Assembly: GCA_963717765.1 (NCBI GenBank)
Contig: CAVQWX010000005.1
Span: forward strand, 186,001-250,000
Source of the DNA: JACDER01 sp963717765
GTDB lineage: Bacteria; Actinomycetota; Thermoleophilia; Gaiellales; Gaiellaceae
Length of the DNA stretch: 64,000 bases
Reading direction: 5' to 3'
The notes below the pieces were generated by a model. The model did not search any database, was not told the origin of the DNA, and worked only from the letters and a program-made list of their open reading frames with translations. The position numbers and the translations under genes are program-made. Numbering within the stretch: the first letter of the stretch is position 1; every line of letters starts with the position of its first letter. Below, piece after piece: positions 35,080 through 43,947 of this stretch.

Positions 35080-36219
35080 ATGGACCCCGAATTCTCCCTA
35101 CATACCGAAGACTCCGTCCTCGAGATCGAGGGCAAGCCCATCGGCCTCGACGCGGACTGCTACGTCATCGCCGAGATCGGCCACAACCACCAGGGCTCGG
35201 TGGAGCAGGCGATGCAGATGATTTCGAAGGCGCGCGAGTGCGGCGCTGACGCGGTCAAGCTCCAGAAGCGCGACAACGTCTCGCTGTACACGGAGGACTT
35301 CTACAACCGGCCCTACGAGAGCGAGAGCAGCTTCGGCCCCACGTACGGGATGCACCGGGAAGCCCTCGAGTTCGGCCCGCTCGAATACCGGACGCTGAAG
35401 GAGTACGCGCAGGAGCTCGGCGTGACCTTCTTCGCAACGGCATTCGACTTCAACAGCGCCGACCTGCTGGCCGAGCTGGACATGCCCGCCTACAAGATCG
35501 CCTCGGGGGACGTGGTCAATACGCCCCTGCTGCGCTACGTGGCCGAGATCGGCAAGCCGATCATCTTCTCCACCGGCTGCGCGACGCTGGAGGACGTCCG
35601 CCGAGCCTACGACACCGTGGCCGAGGTGAACGAACAGGTCGTGATCATGCAGTGCACGGCCGGGTATCCGGCGGAGTGGAGCGAGCTCGACCTCGGCGTC
35701 ATCCGGACGTACGCTGATTTCTTTCCCGAGGCGGTCATCGGCTTCTCCAGCCACGACAACGGCATCGCGATGGCGGTCGCCGCATACGTCCTCGGAGCGC
35801 GCGTGATCGAGAAGCACTTCACCCTGAACCGCGCGATGAAGGGAACCGACCACGCGTTCTCGCTCGAGCCGCAGGGGTTGGAGAAGATGGTGCGCGACCT
35901 CAAGCGCACCCGGATCGCCCTCGGAGACGGCACGAAGAGCACGTACCCGAGCGAGCTCGGCCCGGCCATGAAGATGCGGAAGAAGATCGTCGCTGCGCGT
36001 GATTTGCCGGCGGGGCACTGCGTCAGCCCGGCCGACCTCGCGCTGAAGTCGCCTGGTGACGGCCTCCCACCGTACGAGCTCGAGCGCGTCGTCGGCCGGA
36101 CGCTCAAGAAACCGATGGTCAGCGACGAGACGCTCACGTTCGAGCACCTGGACGAGCTCATCCCGCAGTTCGAAGAAGCGCTCTCGACCGAGATCCGAGT
36201 CACCTCGAACGAGAGATGA
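35080..36219 (+). CDS. neuB: NeuB-like ulosonic acid synthase
   Basis: 379 aa from ATG 35080; a GTG at 35041 would add 13 residues. TIM barrel begins CYVIAEIGHNHQGSVEQAMQ and DAVKLQKRD; Glu and Lys of the PEP site are visible, with KIASGDVVNTPLLRYVAEIGKPIIFSTGCATLEDV, GYPAEWSELDLGVI and GFSSHDNGIAMAVAAYVLGARVIEKHFTLNRAMKGTDHAFSLEP. The C-terminal 60 residues are a SAF (antifreeze-like) domain (KKIVAARDLPAGHCVSPADLALKSPGDG). Condenses PEP with an N-acylated hexosamine or other aldose to a 2-keto-3-deoxy acid. Overlaps the SDR by 4 nt; the NeuA-like gene lies 3.3 kb downstream in the same direction. Confidence 0.9.
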   Translation: MDPEFSLHTEDSVLEIEGKPIGLDADCYVIAEIGHNHQGSVEQAMQMISKARECGADAVKLQKRDNVSLYTEDFYNRPYESESSFGPTYGMHREALEFGPLEYRTLKEYAQELGVTFFATAFDFNSADLLAELDMPAYKIASGDVVNTPLLRYVAEIGKPIIFSTGCATLEDVRRAYDTVAEVNEQVVIMQCTAGYPAEWSELDLGVIRTYADFFPEAVIGFSSHDNGIAMAVAAYVLGARVIEKHFTLNRAMKGTDHAFSLEPQGLEKMVRDLKRTRIALGDGTKSTYPSELGPAMKMRKKIVAARDLPAGHCVSPADLALKSPGDGLPPYELERVVGRTLKKPMVSDETLTFEHLDELIPQFEEALSTEIRVTSNER

Positions 36220-36962
36220 CCCTCGACCTGGGCCTGGAAGGCCGGGTCGCGATCGTCACGGGCGCGCTGGGGAAGCTCGGCCCCGTGTGGACCGAGGCGC
36301 TCGAGCGCGCGGGCGCGACCGTCGTCAAGCTCGACCTGCGTGAGGCGGCGGGAGTCGAGCATGCGGACGTGACCGACCGCGCGGCGCTGGCGGCGGTCCG
36401 CGAGCGGTTCGACACGCCGTCCATTCTCGTCAACAACGCAGGAATCGACCAGCCGCCGGAGTCGGGCGCGCGCACGTACCGGATCGAGGACGTCCCCCTC
36501 GACGACTTCCGCCGGACGGTGGACGTGAATCTCGTGGGCGCTTTCAATGCGATCCAGGTCTTCGGCTCGGCCATGCGTGATGCCGGGCGCGGCTCGATCG
36601 TCAACATCGGGTCGCTCTACGCGTCCATTGCGCCCGAGCCGGCCTTCTACGACCACATGCAGGCGGATCCCCCGTTTCTCAAGCCGGCCGCCTACGGCGC
36701 CTCCAAGGCCGGGCTGCTCGCGCTCACGCGCTATTTCGCGCGGCTCTGGGGGCCGCAGGACGTGCGCGTGAATGCTCTCTCCCCCGGCGGCGTTCTCGGC
36801 GGCCAGGATCCTGAGTTCTTGCGCAAGTACACGGATCGTGTGCCTCTGCGACGGATGGCTGAGCCGGCCGATCTCGCCGGGGCCTTGCTCTTCCTCGCCT
36901 CCGATGCGTCGCGCTATGTCACGGGTCACGAGCTTCGAGTCGACGGAGGATTCACGGCATGA
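36216..36962 (+). CDS. SDR-family oxidoreductase (glycan cluster)
   Basis: 248 aa, ATG overlapping the NeuB stop. Classical SDR: RVAIVTGALGKLGPVWTEAL, ILVNNAGIDQPPESG, SIVNIGSLYASIAPE, catalytic AAYGASKAGLLALT and the C-terminal YVTGHELRVDGGFTA. Position directly behind NeuB recalls the SDR PtmA beside legionaminic acid genes in Campylobacter (established example), suggesting it alters the ulosonic acid or its precursor. Followed after 62 nt by the sulfotransferase. Confidence 0.86.
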   Translation: MTLDLGLEGRVAIVTGALGKLGPVWTEALERAGATVVKLDLREAAGVEHADVTDRAALAAVRERFDTPSILVNNAGIDQPPESGARTYRIEDVPLDDFRRTVDVNLVGAFNAIQVFGSAMRDAGRGSIVNIGSLYASIAPEPAFYDHMQADPPFLKPAAYGASKAGLLALTRYFARLWGPQDVRVNALSPGGVLGGQDPEFLRKYTDRVPLRRMAEPADLAGALLFLASDASRYVTGHELRVDGGFTA

Positions 36963-37024
36963 GCGCCCATCGCGGCGAACCGGTCAGGAAGAGCCGAGCT
37001 CGAGAGCCCCGGTGAGCAAGCTTC

Positions 37025-38062
37025 TTGGCGCGTAAGCAGCACTCGAAGAAGCAGCAACGCGATCCGGCTATCGATCCGTCTGACGCGCAGGAGCTGGAGC
37101 ACCTCTTTCAGATTGCGTGCGACCACGCCGTCACCGTCGACCAACCGCTGGTGCTGATCTCGCAGATTCAACGCTCCGGCGGTACCCTGCTCAACAAGCT
37201 GTTCGACGGACATCCGGCGGTTCACTCGCATCCCTCGGAGCTTCACATCGGCCATCCCACGAAGGGTTACTGGCCCGATCTCGAGCTTGGAGCCGGACCT
37301 GACGATTGGCTGGCGATGCTCCACGAGCGCTGGATCGGGCGCCGCTTCGAAGAGGGCTTCGGCAGACGCACGTTGAATCGGGCCGGCCATCCCAGCCTTC
37401 CGTTCATGCTCGCGCCCTCGCTCCTCGCCCGAATCTTCCATGATGCTTGTGCCGAACGTCCGCCACGAACCCCCCGGGACATCCTCGACCGCTACTTCAC
37501 AGCCTTCTTCAACGCGTGGCTCGACTACCGGGGGCTGCGCGAGGAGCCGAAGTCCTGCGTCACGGCGTTTGCGCCGCGGCTTGCCTGGGGCGAAGGTCGT
37601 GTTCGCTTCTGGATCGACTACCCGGACGGGCGCTTGATCGCATGTCATCGCGACCCCCGCGCGTGGTATGCGTCGGCCAGCCGGCAGAAAGAGGGCTACA
37701 GCGACCTGGACGAGGCGCTGGCGCTCTGGAGCCGCGGCGCCGAAGAGACCCTCGCGGCGAAAGCCGAGCGCGGCGACGCCGTCTTCGTCGTCGCCTACGA
37801 GGACCTCGTCCGCGAGCCGGAGCGAGTGACGCGGGCCTTGGCGCGTTGGCTCGACATCCAGTGGGACCCCATCCTTTTGCGACCGACGTTCAACCGGTTG
37901 CCAACGGTCCCCAACTCGAGTTACCGGCTGATCGATTGGGGAATCAGCACTCAGTCCCTCGACCACTGGCGTGAAGTGCTCACCGCGGGGACGGTCGCAA
38001 CCATCGAGTCGGCGGCGATGCATCTGGATGAGCAAGTTCGAGCCGTTCGGGACAGCTCATGA
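37025..38062 (+). CDS. Sulfotransferase family protein
   Basis: 345 aa, TTG start. QPLVLISQIQRSGGTLLNKLFDGHPAVHSHPSEL provides the 5'-phosphosulfate loop in a variant form (SQIQRSGGTL) and LIACHRDPRAWYASASR the 3'-phosphate motif. The C-terminal PTFNRLPTVPNSSYRL is shared with the paralogue at 51936-52982 (about 15 kb away), which has the same loop, the same RDPRAWYASASR and the same PTFNRLPTVPNSSYR. Acceptor probably a glycan or ulosonic acid. Inside the ulosonic operon. Confidence 0.8.
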   Translation: MARKQHSKKQQRDPAIDPSDAQELEHLFQIACDHAVTVDQPLVLISQIQRSGGTLLNKLFDGHPAVHSHPSELHIGHPTKGYWPDLELGAGPDDWLAMLHERWIGRRFEEGFGRRTLNRAGHPSLPFMLAPSLLARIFHDACAERPPRTPRDILDRYFTAFFNAWLDYRGLREEPKSCVTAFAPRLAWGEGRVRFWIDYPDGRLIACHRDPRAWYASASRQKEGYSDLDEALALWSRGAEETLAAKAERGDAVFVVAYEDLVREPERVTRALARWLDIQWDPILLRPTFNRLPTVPNSSYRLIDWGISTQSLDHWREVLTAGTVATIESAAMHLDEQVRAVRDSS

Positions 38063-38108
38063 TCTGCGCGAGCACCTGACGTGCCCTGCGATGAAGATCG
38101 GACTCGGA

Positions 38109-38114
38109 TAGGTT
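38109..38114 (+). promoter_or_regulatory. -10 element TAGGTT, leaderless start of aldehyde dehydrogenase gene
   Basis: TAGGTT lies exactly 7 nt upstream of ATG 38122 and no ribosome-binding site intervenes. It suggests a promoter internal to the ulosonic operon, between the sulfotransferase and aldehyde dehydrogenase genes. Confidence 0.45.
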
Positions 38115-38121
38115 CACGGAT

Positions 38122-39588
38122 ATGACAGTCACCGCACCCACACAGACGACCACCATCGGGAACTTCATCGACGGCGAAGAGCGGCCGGCCTCGACCGGCG
38201 AGACGTTCGAGAAGATCGCCCCGGCGACCGGCGAGGTCCTCAGCCTCGCTGCCAGGTCGCGGGCCGAGGACATCGACGCCGCGGTGACGGCCGCAGCGAC
38301 CGCGCAGCCGGCCTGGGCCGGACGGACGGTCACCGAGCGCGGGACGATCCTTCGCCGCCTCGCCCAGCTGCTGGAGCGCGACCGGGAGAAGATCTCGGCC
38401 GTTGTCTCCGCCGAGACGGGCAAGGCGCCGAAGGACGCGAAGGGCGAGACAGACGGCTCCATCGAGTTCGGCTACTTCATCGCCGGAGAGGGCCGCCGCT
38501 TCTACGGCAAGACGATCCCGAGCGCGACGCCGAACCGGCAGGCGATGACTGTCCGCCAGCCCCTCGGCGTGGCCGGGCTGATCATCGCCGCGAACACGCC
38601 GCTCCCCAACGTCGCCTGGAAGGTCTTCCCGGCGCTGCTCTGCGGGAACGGGGCGGTGCTGAAGGCCTCCGAAGACGCGCCCCAGTCAGCGGTCGCCTTC
38701 GCCCGGCTCGCGGCCGAGGCGGGGGTGCCCCGGGGCGTCTTCAACGTCGTCCACGGCTACGGCGATGAAGCAGGGCAGCCGCTCGTGGAAGACCCGCGAG
38801 TGGCCGTCGTCAGCTTCACCGGGTCGACCGCGGTCGGGCGGATGATCGCGCGCGTCGCCGGCGAACGCCTGGCCAAGGTCTGCCTCGAGCTGGGCGGAAA
38901 GAATCCGCTCGTCGTCTGCGACGACGCAGACGTGAACAAGGCCGTCGAGGCCGCCGCGCTGTCGGCCTTCTCGAACGCGGGCCAGCGCTGCGCCGCCGGT
39001 TCGCGCCTGATCGTGTTCGAGTCCGTCTACGACGAGTTCTGCTCTCGTCTCGTCGGGCTGACCGAGGCGCAGAAGGTCGGTTCGGACGACGAGCACGACT
39101 TCGGCCCCGTGATCAACGAGCGGCAGCTCGAAAACATGCTCGGCGCCGTAGAGCGCGCACGCGCAGCCGGCGCGACTGTCGTCACCGGCGGAGAGAGGCT
39201 CGACCGGCCCGGCTTCTACATGGCGCCGACGATCGTTGAAGGAGTGGGCGCCGAGTCGGAGATCTCGTGCACGGAGCTCTTCGGGCCGATCACGACGCTG
39301 CATCGCGTCTCGTCCTTCGAGGAGGCCGTCACGATGGCCAACGCAAGCCCGTACGGCCTCACGGCGGCGATCTGGACGCAGAACATCCACCGCGGCCAGG
39401 AATTCGTGCGCCGCGTCGTCGCCGGCGGCGTGCAGGTCAACGGCCCGACGTACGGCTTCGAGCCGCACGTGCCCTTCGGCGGCGAAAAGAACTCGGGCAC
39501 CGGCTGGCGCGAGCCGGGGACGGAGGCGCTCGACGTCTACTCCGACTGGAAGACCGTCTACGTGACCCATGACCCCGCCGGCGTCTAG
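38122..39588 (+). CDS. NAD(P)-dependent aldehyde dehydrogenase
   Basis: 488 aa, full-length ALDH. NAD-binding QPLGVAGLIIAANTPLPNVAWKVFPALLCGN, VSFTGSTAVGR, general base Glu in CLELGGKNPLVV, catalytic Cys in FSNAGQRCAAGSRL and the C-terminal GGVQVNGPTYGFEPHVPFGGEKNSGTGWREPGTEALDVYSDWKTVYV. In this neighbourhood it may oxidise a sugar-derived aldehyde to an acid or supply an aldose for the NeuB-like enzyme. Overlaps the NeuA-like gene by 20 nt. Confidence 0.9.
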   Translation: MTVTAPTQTTTIGNFIDGEERPASTGETFEKIAPATGEVLSLAARSRAEDIDAAVTAAATAQPAWAGRTVTERGTILRRLAQLLERDREKISAVVSAETGKAPKDAKGETDGSIEFGYFIAGEGRRFYGKTIPSATPNRQAMTVRQPLGVAGLIIAANTPLPNVAWKVFPALLCGNGAVLKASEDAPQSAVAFARLAAEAGVPRGVFNVVHGYGDEAGQPLVEDPRVAVVSFTGSTAVGRMIARVAGERLAKVCLELGGKNPLVVCDDADVNKAVEAAALSAFSNAGQRCAAGSRLIVFESVYDEFCSRLVGLTEAQKVGSDDEHDFGPVINERQLENMLGAVERARAAGATVVTGGERLDRPGFYMAPTIVEGVGAESEISCTELFGPITTLHRVSSFEEAVTMANASPYGLTAAIWTQNIHRGQEFVRRVVAGGVQVNGPTYGFEPHVPFGGEKNSGTGWREPGTEALDVYSDWKTVYVTHDPAGV

Positions 39589-40294
39589 CGTCGTCGCGCT
39601 CGTCCCGGCCAAGGCGACGTCGCTGCGGCTTCCGGGGAAGAACATCTGCCCGCTCGGCGGCCACCCGCTCGTCGCGTACACGATTTCGTCGGCGCGCGAG
39701 GCCGATCTCTTCACCGAGGTCGTCGTCTCTACCGAGGATCCGGAGACGACGGAGATCTCGGAGCGATACGGGGCGACGGTCGTCGAACGCCCGGCGGAGT
39801 CGGCCGATCCGATGTCGCCGGACATCGAGTGGCTTCTGCACGCCATGAACGGCCGCGGCGAGGACGCATTCGCCATCCTGCGACCCACGAGCCCCTTCCG
39901 TAGCGCGGCCACCATTCGGCGCGCGTGGGACCGCTTCCTCGGGCTGGGGGACCGCGCTGACTCGATCCGCGCCGTCGAGCCTGTCCGCCAGCACCCGGGG
40001 AAGATGTGGCTCGTCGAGGGTGAACTGATGCGGCCGGTTATGGAGCGGCCCGATCCGGGAACGCCGTGGCACTCGATGCAGACCCAGTCCCTGCCCCAGG
40101 TGTGGGCGCAGAACTCGAGTCTCGAGATCGCGTGGTCACGCGTGCTCGAGGGCGAGAGCCCGACAATCTCGGGCGAGCGCGTCGCCCCCTTCTTCACCGA
40201 GGGGGACGAGGGTTTCTCGATCGACTATCCGGAGGACTTCGAGCGCGCGGCCCAGATGGGCGGACTGCCGCGCTTGCGGGAGGTCGTCCCGTGA
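39569..40294 (+). CDS. neuA: NeuA-like CMP-ulosonic acid cytidylyltransferase
   Basis: 241 aa. VVALVPAKATSLRLPGKNICPLGGHPLVAYTISSA is the CTP-binding start (the usual ARGGSKRLP is replaced by PAKATSLRLP), AILRPTSPFRSAATIRRAWDRFL the conserved CTP/metal motif, and VVVSTEDPETTEI another family block. C-terminal GFSIDYPEDFERAAQM is characteristic of NeuA/PseF-type enzymes. Activates a 3-deoxy-ulosonic acid with CTP. Overlaps both flanking genes. Confidence 0.85.
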   Translation: MTPPASSVVALVPAKATSLRLPGKNICPLGGHPLVAYTISSAREADLFTEVVVSTEDPETTEISERYGATVVERPAESADPMSPDIEWLLHAMNGRGEDAFAILRPTSPFRSAATIRRAWDRFLGLGDRADSIRAVEPVRQHPGKMWLVEGELMRPVMERPDPGTPWHSMQTQSLPQVWAQNSSLEIAWSRVLEGESPTISGERVAPFFTEGDEGFSIDYPEDFERAAQMGGLPRLREVVP

Positions 40295-42198
40295 CGCTCC
40301 GGTATGTCCCGCAGGCCGAGCTGGAGCGGCTCCGGACGCTCGACGGCAACCCCTACGAGCGCGCCGCGGCCTTTGCCGATGCCTGCCGCCTGAACGTGCT
40401 GTACATGGTTCAGCGCGCCGGCTCCGGCCACCTGGGCACGACGTTCAGCTCGCTCGACATCGTCTGCTTCCTCCACCTCGAGGTTATGCGGGACGGCGAC
40501 CGTTACTTCTCCTCGAAGGGCCACGACGCGCCCGGTCTCTACGCCGTCCTCGCAGCGCTCGGCCGGCTCGACTTCGAGCTCATCCACTCGCTCCGGCGGC
40601 TGAACGGGCTGCCGGGCCATCCGGACGTCGCGGCAACGCCCGAGGTCGTGACCAGCACCGGCTCGCTCGGGATGGGAATCTCCAAGGCGCGCGGCTTCGT
40701 CCTCGCCGACCGGCTCGCGGGCCGCTCGGGACGCGTCTACGTCCTCACGGGGGACGGAGAGCTCCAGGAAGGGCAGTTCTGGGAGTCGCTCCAGCCGACG
40801 GCCAATCGCGGCCTGCACGAGATCACGGTGATCGTCGACCGCAACCGCGTCCAGTCGGACACCTGGGTCGACCTGGTCAGCGACCTCGGCGACCTCGAGG
40901 AGAAGGCGCGCGCGTTCGGCTGGGCGGTCGCGGCTGCGGACGGCCACTCGCCGCAGTCGCTCGGCGAGACACTCGAGTCGCTGGAGCGCGAGAAGCGCCC
41001 GGCGCTCGTCGTCGCGCGGACGAAGAAGGGCGGCGGCGTCTCCTTCATGGAGCCGGAGACGCACCTGCCGCGGACGGACACGGCGCTGTACGACTACCAC
41101 GTCGGCGCGCTGCCACCGGAGCGGTACGCGCAGGCGGTCGAGGAGGTGGGCGCGCGCCTGAATGAGCTTCTGGAGCGGCTCGGCGCGGCCCCCGTCGAAC
41201 TCGTGGAGGCGGAGCCGCCCGAGCATCTGCGCGCGGCGGCCGAGCACCGCCAGCGACTCGTCCCCACCTACGGCGAGGCCCTGGTCGAGGCGGCCGAGCG
41301 GGAGCCGCGGCTGGTCGCTCTGGACGCGGACCTGCGCAAGGACTGCGGGCTCGTCGGGTTCCGCGAGCGCTTCCCCGAGCGCTTCTTCGAATGCGGCATC
41401 GCCGAGCAGGACATGGTCTCGCAGGCAGGGGCGATGGCACTCGCCGGTCTCCTCCCCGCGGTCCACTCCTTCGCCTGCTTCCTCTCCACGCGCCCGAACG
41501 AGCAGATCTACAACAACGCGACGGAGGGGACGAAGGTCATCTACGCAGGCTCGCTCGCCGGCCTCGTGCCAGGCGGCCCCGGCCACTCGCACCAGTCAGT
41601 GCGCGATATCTCCGCTCTCGGCGCGGTGCCGGGGATGGCTCTCATCGAGCCCTTCTCCGAGCAGGAGGTCCGCGCGGCGGTGCGCTGGGCGGTGGAGAGC
41701 GCCGACGGACCCGTGTACATCCGGCTCGTCAGCGTGCCGTGGGCGGTCGGCTTCGAGCCACCCGAGGTCGAGAAGCTCGAGCCCGGTCGCGGCTCGGTCC
41801 TGCGCGAGGGCGGCGACTTGCTCTTCGTTGCGGCGGGACCGGTCATGGTGGGCGGTGCCTGGGCCGCCGCGGACCTCCTGGTCGAAGATGGGGTAGAGGC
41901 CGGCGTCGTCTCGATGCCCTGGCTACGCGGGATCGACGGCGGCTGGCTCGCGGAGATCGCCGACGGTGGGCCGATCGTGACGCTCGACAACCACTACGTG
42001 AGCGGCGGCCTCGGGGACGGCGTGCTCGCGGCGCTCGCGGAGGGCGCTCCGCACGCTGCGGCGCGGGTGCACAAGATCGGTGTGGAGGAGGTTCCGAAGA
42101 GCGGCGAGAACAATGAGGTGCTCGCCGCGCACGGGCTCGACGCCGCAGGTATCGCTGCTCGCGTCAGAGTGCTGGTCCAGGCGCCCTCACGCGCCTAG
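40291..42198 (+). CDS. Transketolase (full length, in glycan operon)
   Basis: 635 aa from GTG 40291 (GTGA overlap). N-terminal domain AGSGHLGTTFSSLDIVCFLHLE, SSKGHDAPGLYAVLAALG; TPP-binding YVLTGDGELQEGQFWESLQ; pyrimidine domain GLVGFRERFPERFFECGIAEQDMVSQAGAMALAGLLPAVHSFACFL with the cofactor-activating Glu; C-terminal domain follows. Its place at the end of the NeuB-NeuA operon suggests a dedicated role in making a sugar precursor, not the pentose-phosphate housekeeping copy. Which ketose or aldose is handled is unknown. Confidence 0.88.
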   Translation: MTLRYVPQAELERLRTLDGNPYERAAAFADACRLNVLYMVQRAGSGHLGTTFSSLDIVCFLHLEVMRDGDRYFSSKGHDAPGLYAVLAALGRLDFELIHSLRRLNGLPGHPDVAATPEVVTSTGSLGMGISKARGFVLADRLAGRSGRVYVLTGDGELQEGQFWESLQPTANRGLHEITVIVDRNRVQSDTWVDLVSDLGDLEEKARAFGWAVAAADGHSPQSLGETLESLEREKRPALVVARTKKGGGVSFMEPETHLPRTDTALYDYHVGALPPERYAQAVEEVGARLNELLERLGAAPVELVEAEPPEHLRAAAEHRQRLVPTYGEALVEAAEREPRLVALDADLRKDCGLVGFRERFPERFFECGIAEQDMVSQAGAMALAGLLPAVHSFACFLSTRPNEQIYNNATEGTKVIYAGSLAGLVPGGPGHSHQSVRDISALGAVPGMALIEPFSEQEVRAAVRWAVESADGPVYIRLVSVPWAVGFEPPEVEKLEPGRGSVLREGGDLLFVAAGPVMVGGAWAAADLLVEDGVEAGVVSMPWLRGIDGGWLAEIADGGPIVTLDNHYVSGGLGDGVLAALAEGAPHAAARVHKIGVEEVPKSGENNEVLAAHGLDAAGIAARVRVLVQAPSRA

Positions 42199-42611
42199 AT
42201 CCTTCTAACACCCTCCTGCTCTCGGGTCGCACCGTCATCGGCGCGTTCGATCGCTGGCCTCTCACCCCTGATTAGGGCGGTGCGTTCCTTCTCCTCACGT
42301 CGCGCAGCCTTGCTCTCCGGGGCCGCCTCCTTGCGGGCGTGTCGCGCCTTGATGCGACGGAGGCGCTCGTCCTTCAGCTTCTTACTCTGGATGGCGCTCT
42401 CCGCATGCCGGGAGGCGGCCCTCTCCTCCTTCACCCACGTCGCCTGTTCGCGAACGTGCTGCTGCGCCTCCCTCTCGGCCTCGGCGGCCGCTCGGCGGCC
42501 CTGCCGCTCCTGCTCCTGCCGCGCCTTCTTCTCCGCCCCCGATTCCCGCTTGATCCAGGTCAAACGCTCGTGCGAGCGCTGCTGCGCGTCTCGCGCGGCC
42601 TCGGCGGCCAC
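42195..42611 (-). pseudogene. Coiled-coil repeat protein, C-terminal part (split by frameshift)
   Basis: Continuation, in a frame offset by one base, of the repeat protein 42692-43600. It has another repeat unit (RSHERLTWIKRESGAEKKARQEQER), then QREQATWVKEERAASRHAESAI-like and highly charged Lys/Arg/Glu sequence to the C-terminus GATREQEGVRRI. In-frame stop at 42195 overlaps the transketolase stop (CTAG). Confidence 0.7.
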
Positions 42612-42691
42612 GCGGCGTTCCGGACCCTGCCGCGCCTTCTTCTCGGCTGCGTGATCGCGCTTCTCCGCCCCGGACTCCTGCTTGATCCAGG

Positions 42692-43600
42692 TCAGACGCT
42701 CGTGCGCGCGCTGCTGTCCCTCCTGCTCGGCCTCGGCGGCCGCACGGTGCTCCTGCCGCTCCTGTTCCTGGCGGGCCTTCTTCTCCGCCGCGTGGTCACG
42801 TTCTCCGCCCCCGACTCCTGCTTGATCCAGGTCAGTCGCTCGTGCGCGCGCTGCTGTGCCTCCTGCTCGGCTGCGGCCGCGCGGCGCTCCTGCTCCTGCC
42901 GCGCCTTCTTCTCCGTCGCGTGATCGCGCTTCTCCGCCCCCGACTCCTGCTTGATCCAGGTCAAACGCTCGTGCGCGCGCTGCTGCGCCTCACGCTCGGC
43001 CTCGGCGGCCGCACGGTCTTCCTGCCGGTCGCTGTCTTGGCGTACCTTCTTCTCCGCGGCTGATTCCTGCTTGATCCAGCTCAGACGCTCGTGCGCGCGC
43101 TGCTGCGCCTCCCGCTCGGCCTCGGCAGCCGCACGGCGCTCCTGCCGCTCCTTGTCCTGCCGCGCCTTCTTCTCCGCCGCGTGGTCGCGCTTTTCCGCGC
43201 CGGACTCCTCCTTGATCCAGGTGTCACGCTCCTGGGCGCGCTGCTGTGCCTCCTTCTTCGCCCCCGCCGAAGCCTTGCGTTCCTGACGCTCGGTCTCCTG
43301 CCGTGCCTTCTTCTCGGCGGCCTGGTCGCGCTTCCGGGCTTCCGTCTCCTGCTTGATCCGCTTCTCGCGCTCGCGTGCGCGCTGCTGCTCTTCCTTGGCT
43401 CGCTCGGCCTCGGCCTTACGGGCGAGGGTCTCTTGCCGCTGCGCCTCGAGCTCCTCCGGAGTAGGCGGTGCTCCCTTGATTACGTTCCGTACGGGCTGGC
43501 GGACTGCTCGCGGGACGACCGCGTGCACCGTCTTGTAGAACGCCTTGCGAGCCTTCCGGCGGAGCCGAGCCGGCTTCTTGCTGTCGGCGCTGCGCGTCAC
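42692..43600 (-). pseudogene. Coiled-coil repeat protein, N-terminal part (split by frameshift)
   Basis: Starts MTRSADSKKPARLRRKARKAF and PRAVRQPVRNVIKGAPPTPEELEAQ, then runs through tandem copies of an ERQERRAAAEAEREAQQRAH-ERLTWIKQESGAEKRDH unit. All residues are helix-forming and charged, predicting a long rod. On the DNA, the marker CTTGATCCAG-like block recurs at 42549, 42681, 42821, 42950, 43070, 43211 and 43352: spacings 132, 140, 129, 120, 141, 141. Only 140 is not a multiple of 3, which places a one-base deletion near 42800 (GTGGTCACG-TTCTCC versus GTGGTCGCGCTTCTCC elsewhere). After it the frame reads NVTTRRRRRP. Restored, the protein is about 468 aa. ATGA overlap with the preceding small gene. 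Confidence 0.8.
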
Positions 43601-43887
43601 GCCTCGGGCGAGTCAGGTGCCCCATGCGAGCGCACGGCTTCCGCCAGGTCGAGGAGCGCCCACCCCACGGCCGACGTGACGAGCAACGTGGCCCTCGGCG
43701 TCACCTCGTCCTCTCCCGAACCGGACTTTCTCGCCCGCTGGAGGCTCTGAATCGCATTTGCCTGGAAGTTCTGCGGCCGGCGTCCGCCCTTCGTCCGCTC
43801 TCCCTCCTCGGCCCCCTCTTCGATCGCCAGATCCTCCGACTCGTCCGTCGCCTCTTCCATTGCCAGATCCCCCGACTCCTCGGTCAT
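43597..43887 (-). CDS. Small protein with acidic N-terminus and C-terminal helix (paralogue of 43948-44202)
   Basis: 96 aa. The first 30 residues are an acidic repeat-like tract (EESGDLAMEEATDESEDLAIEEGAEE). The C-terminal part EVTPRATLLVTSAVGWALLDLAEAVRSHG aligns with PEATFAVSIANVLALLDLASAIREHG of the neighbour, sharing ALLDLA and the terminal HG. GAGGGAGAAC precedes the ATG. It overlaps the repeat protein gene by 4 nt (ATGA), so both are one operon. No family recognised; the amphipathic C-terminal helix could mediate binding or membrane association. Confidence 0.65.
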   Translation of the reverse strand: MTEESGDLAMEEATDESEDLAIEEGAEEGERTKGGRRPQNFQANAIQSLQRARKSGSGEDEVTPRATLLVTSAVGWALLDLAEAVRSHGAPDSPEA

Positions 43888-43947
43888 AGGTTCTCCCTCT
43901 AGTGATGGTCGTTTGGCGGCTTGCTGCAGCGTACCCTCGAGCGTGCC

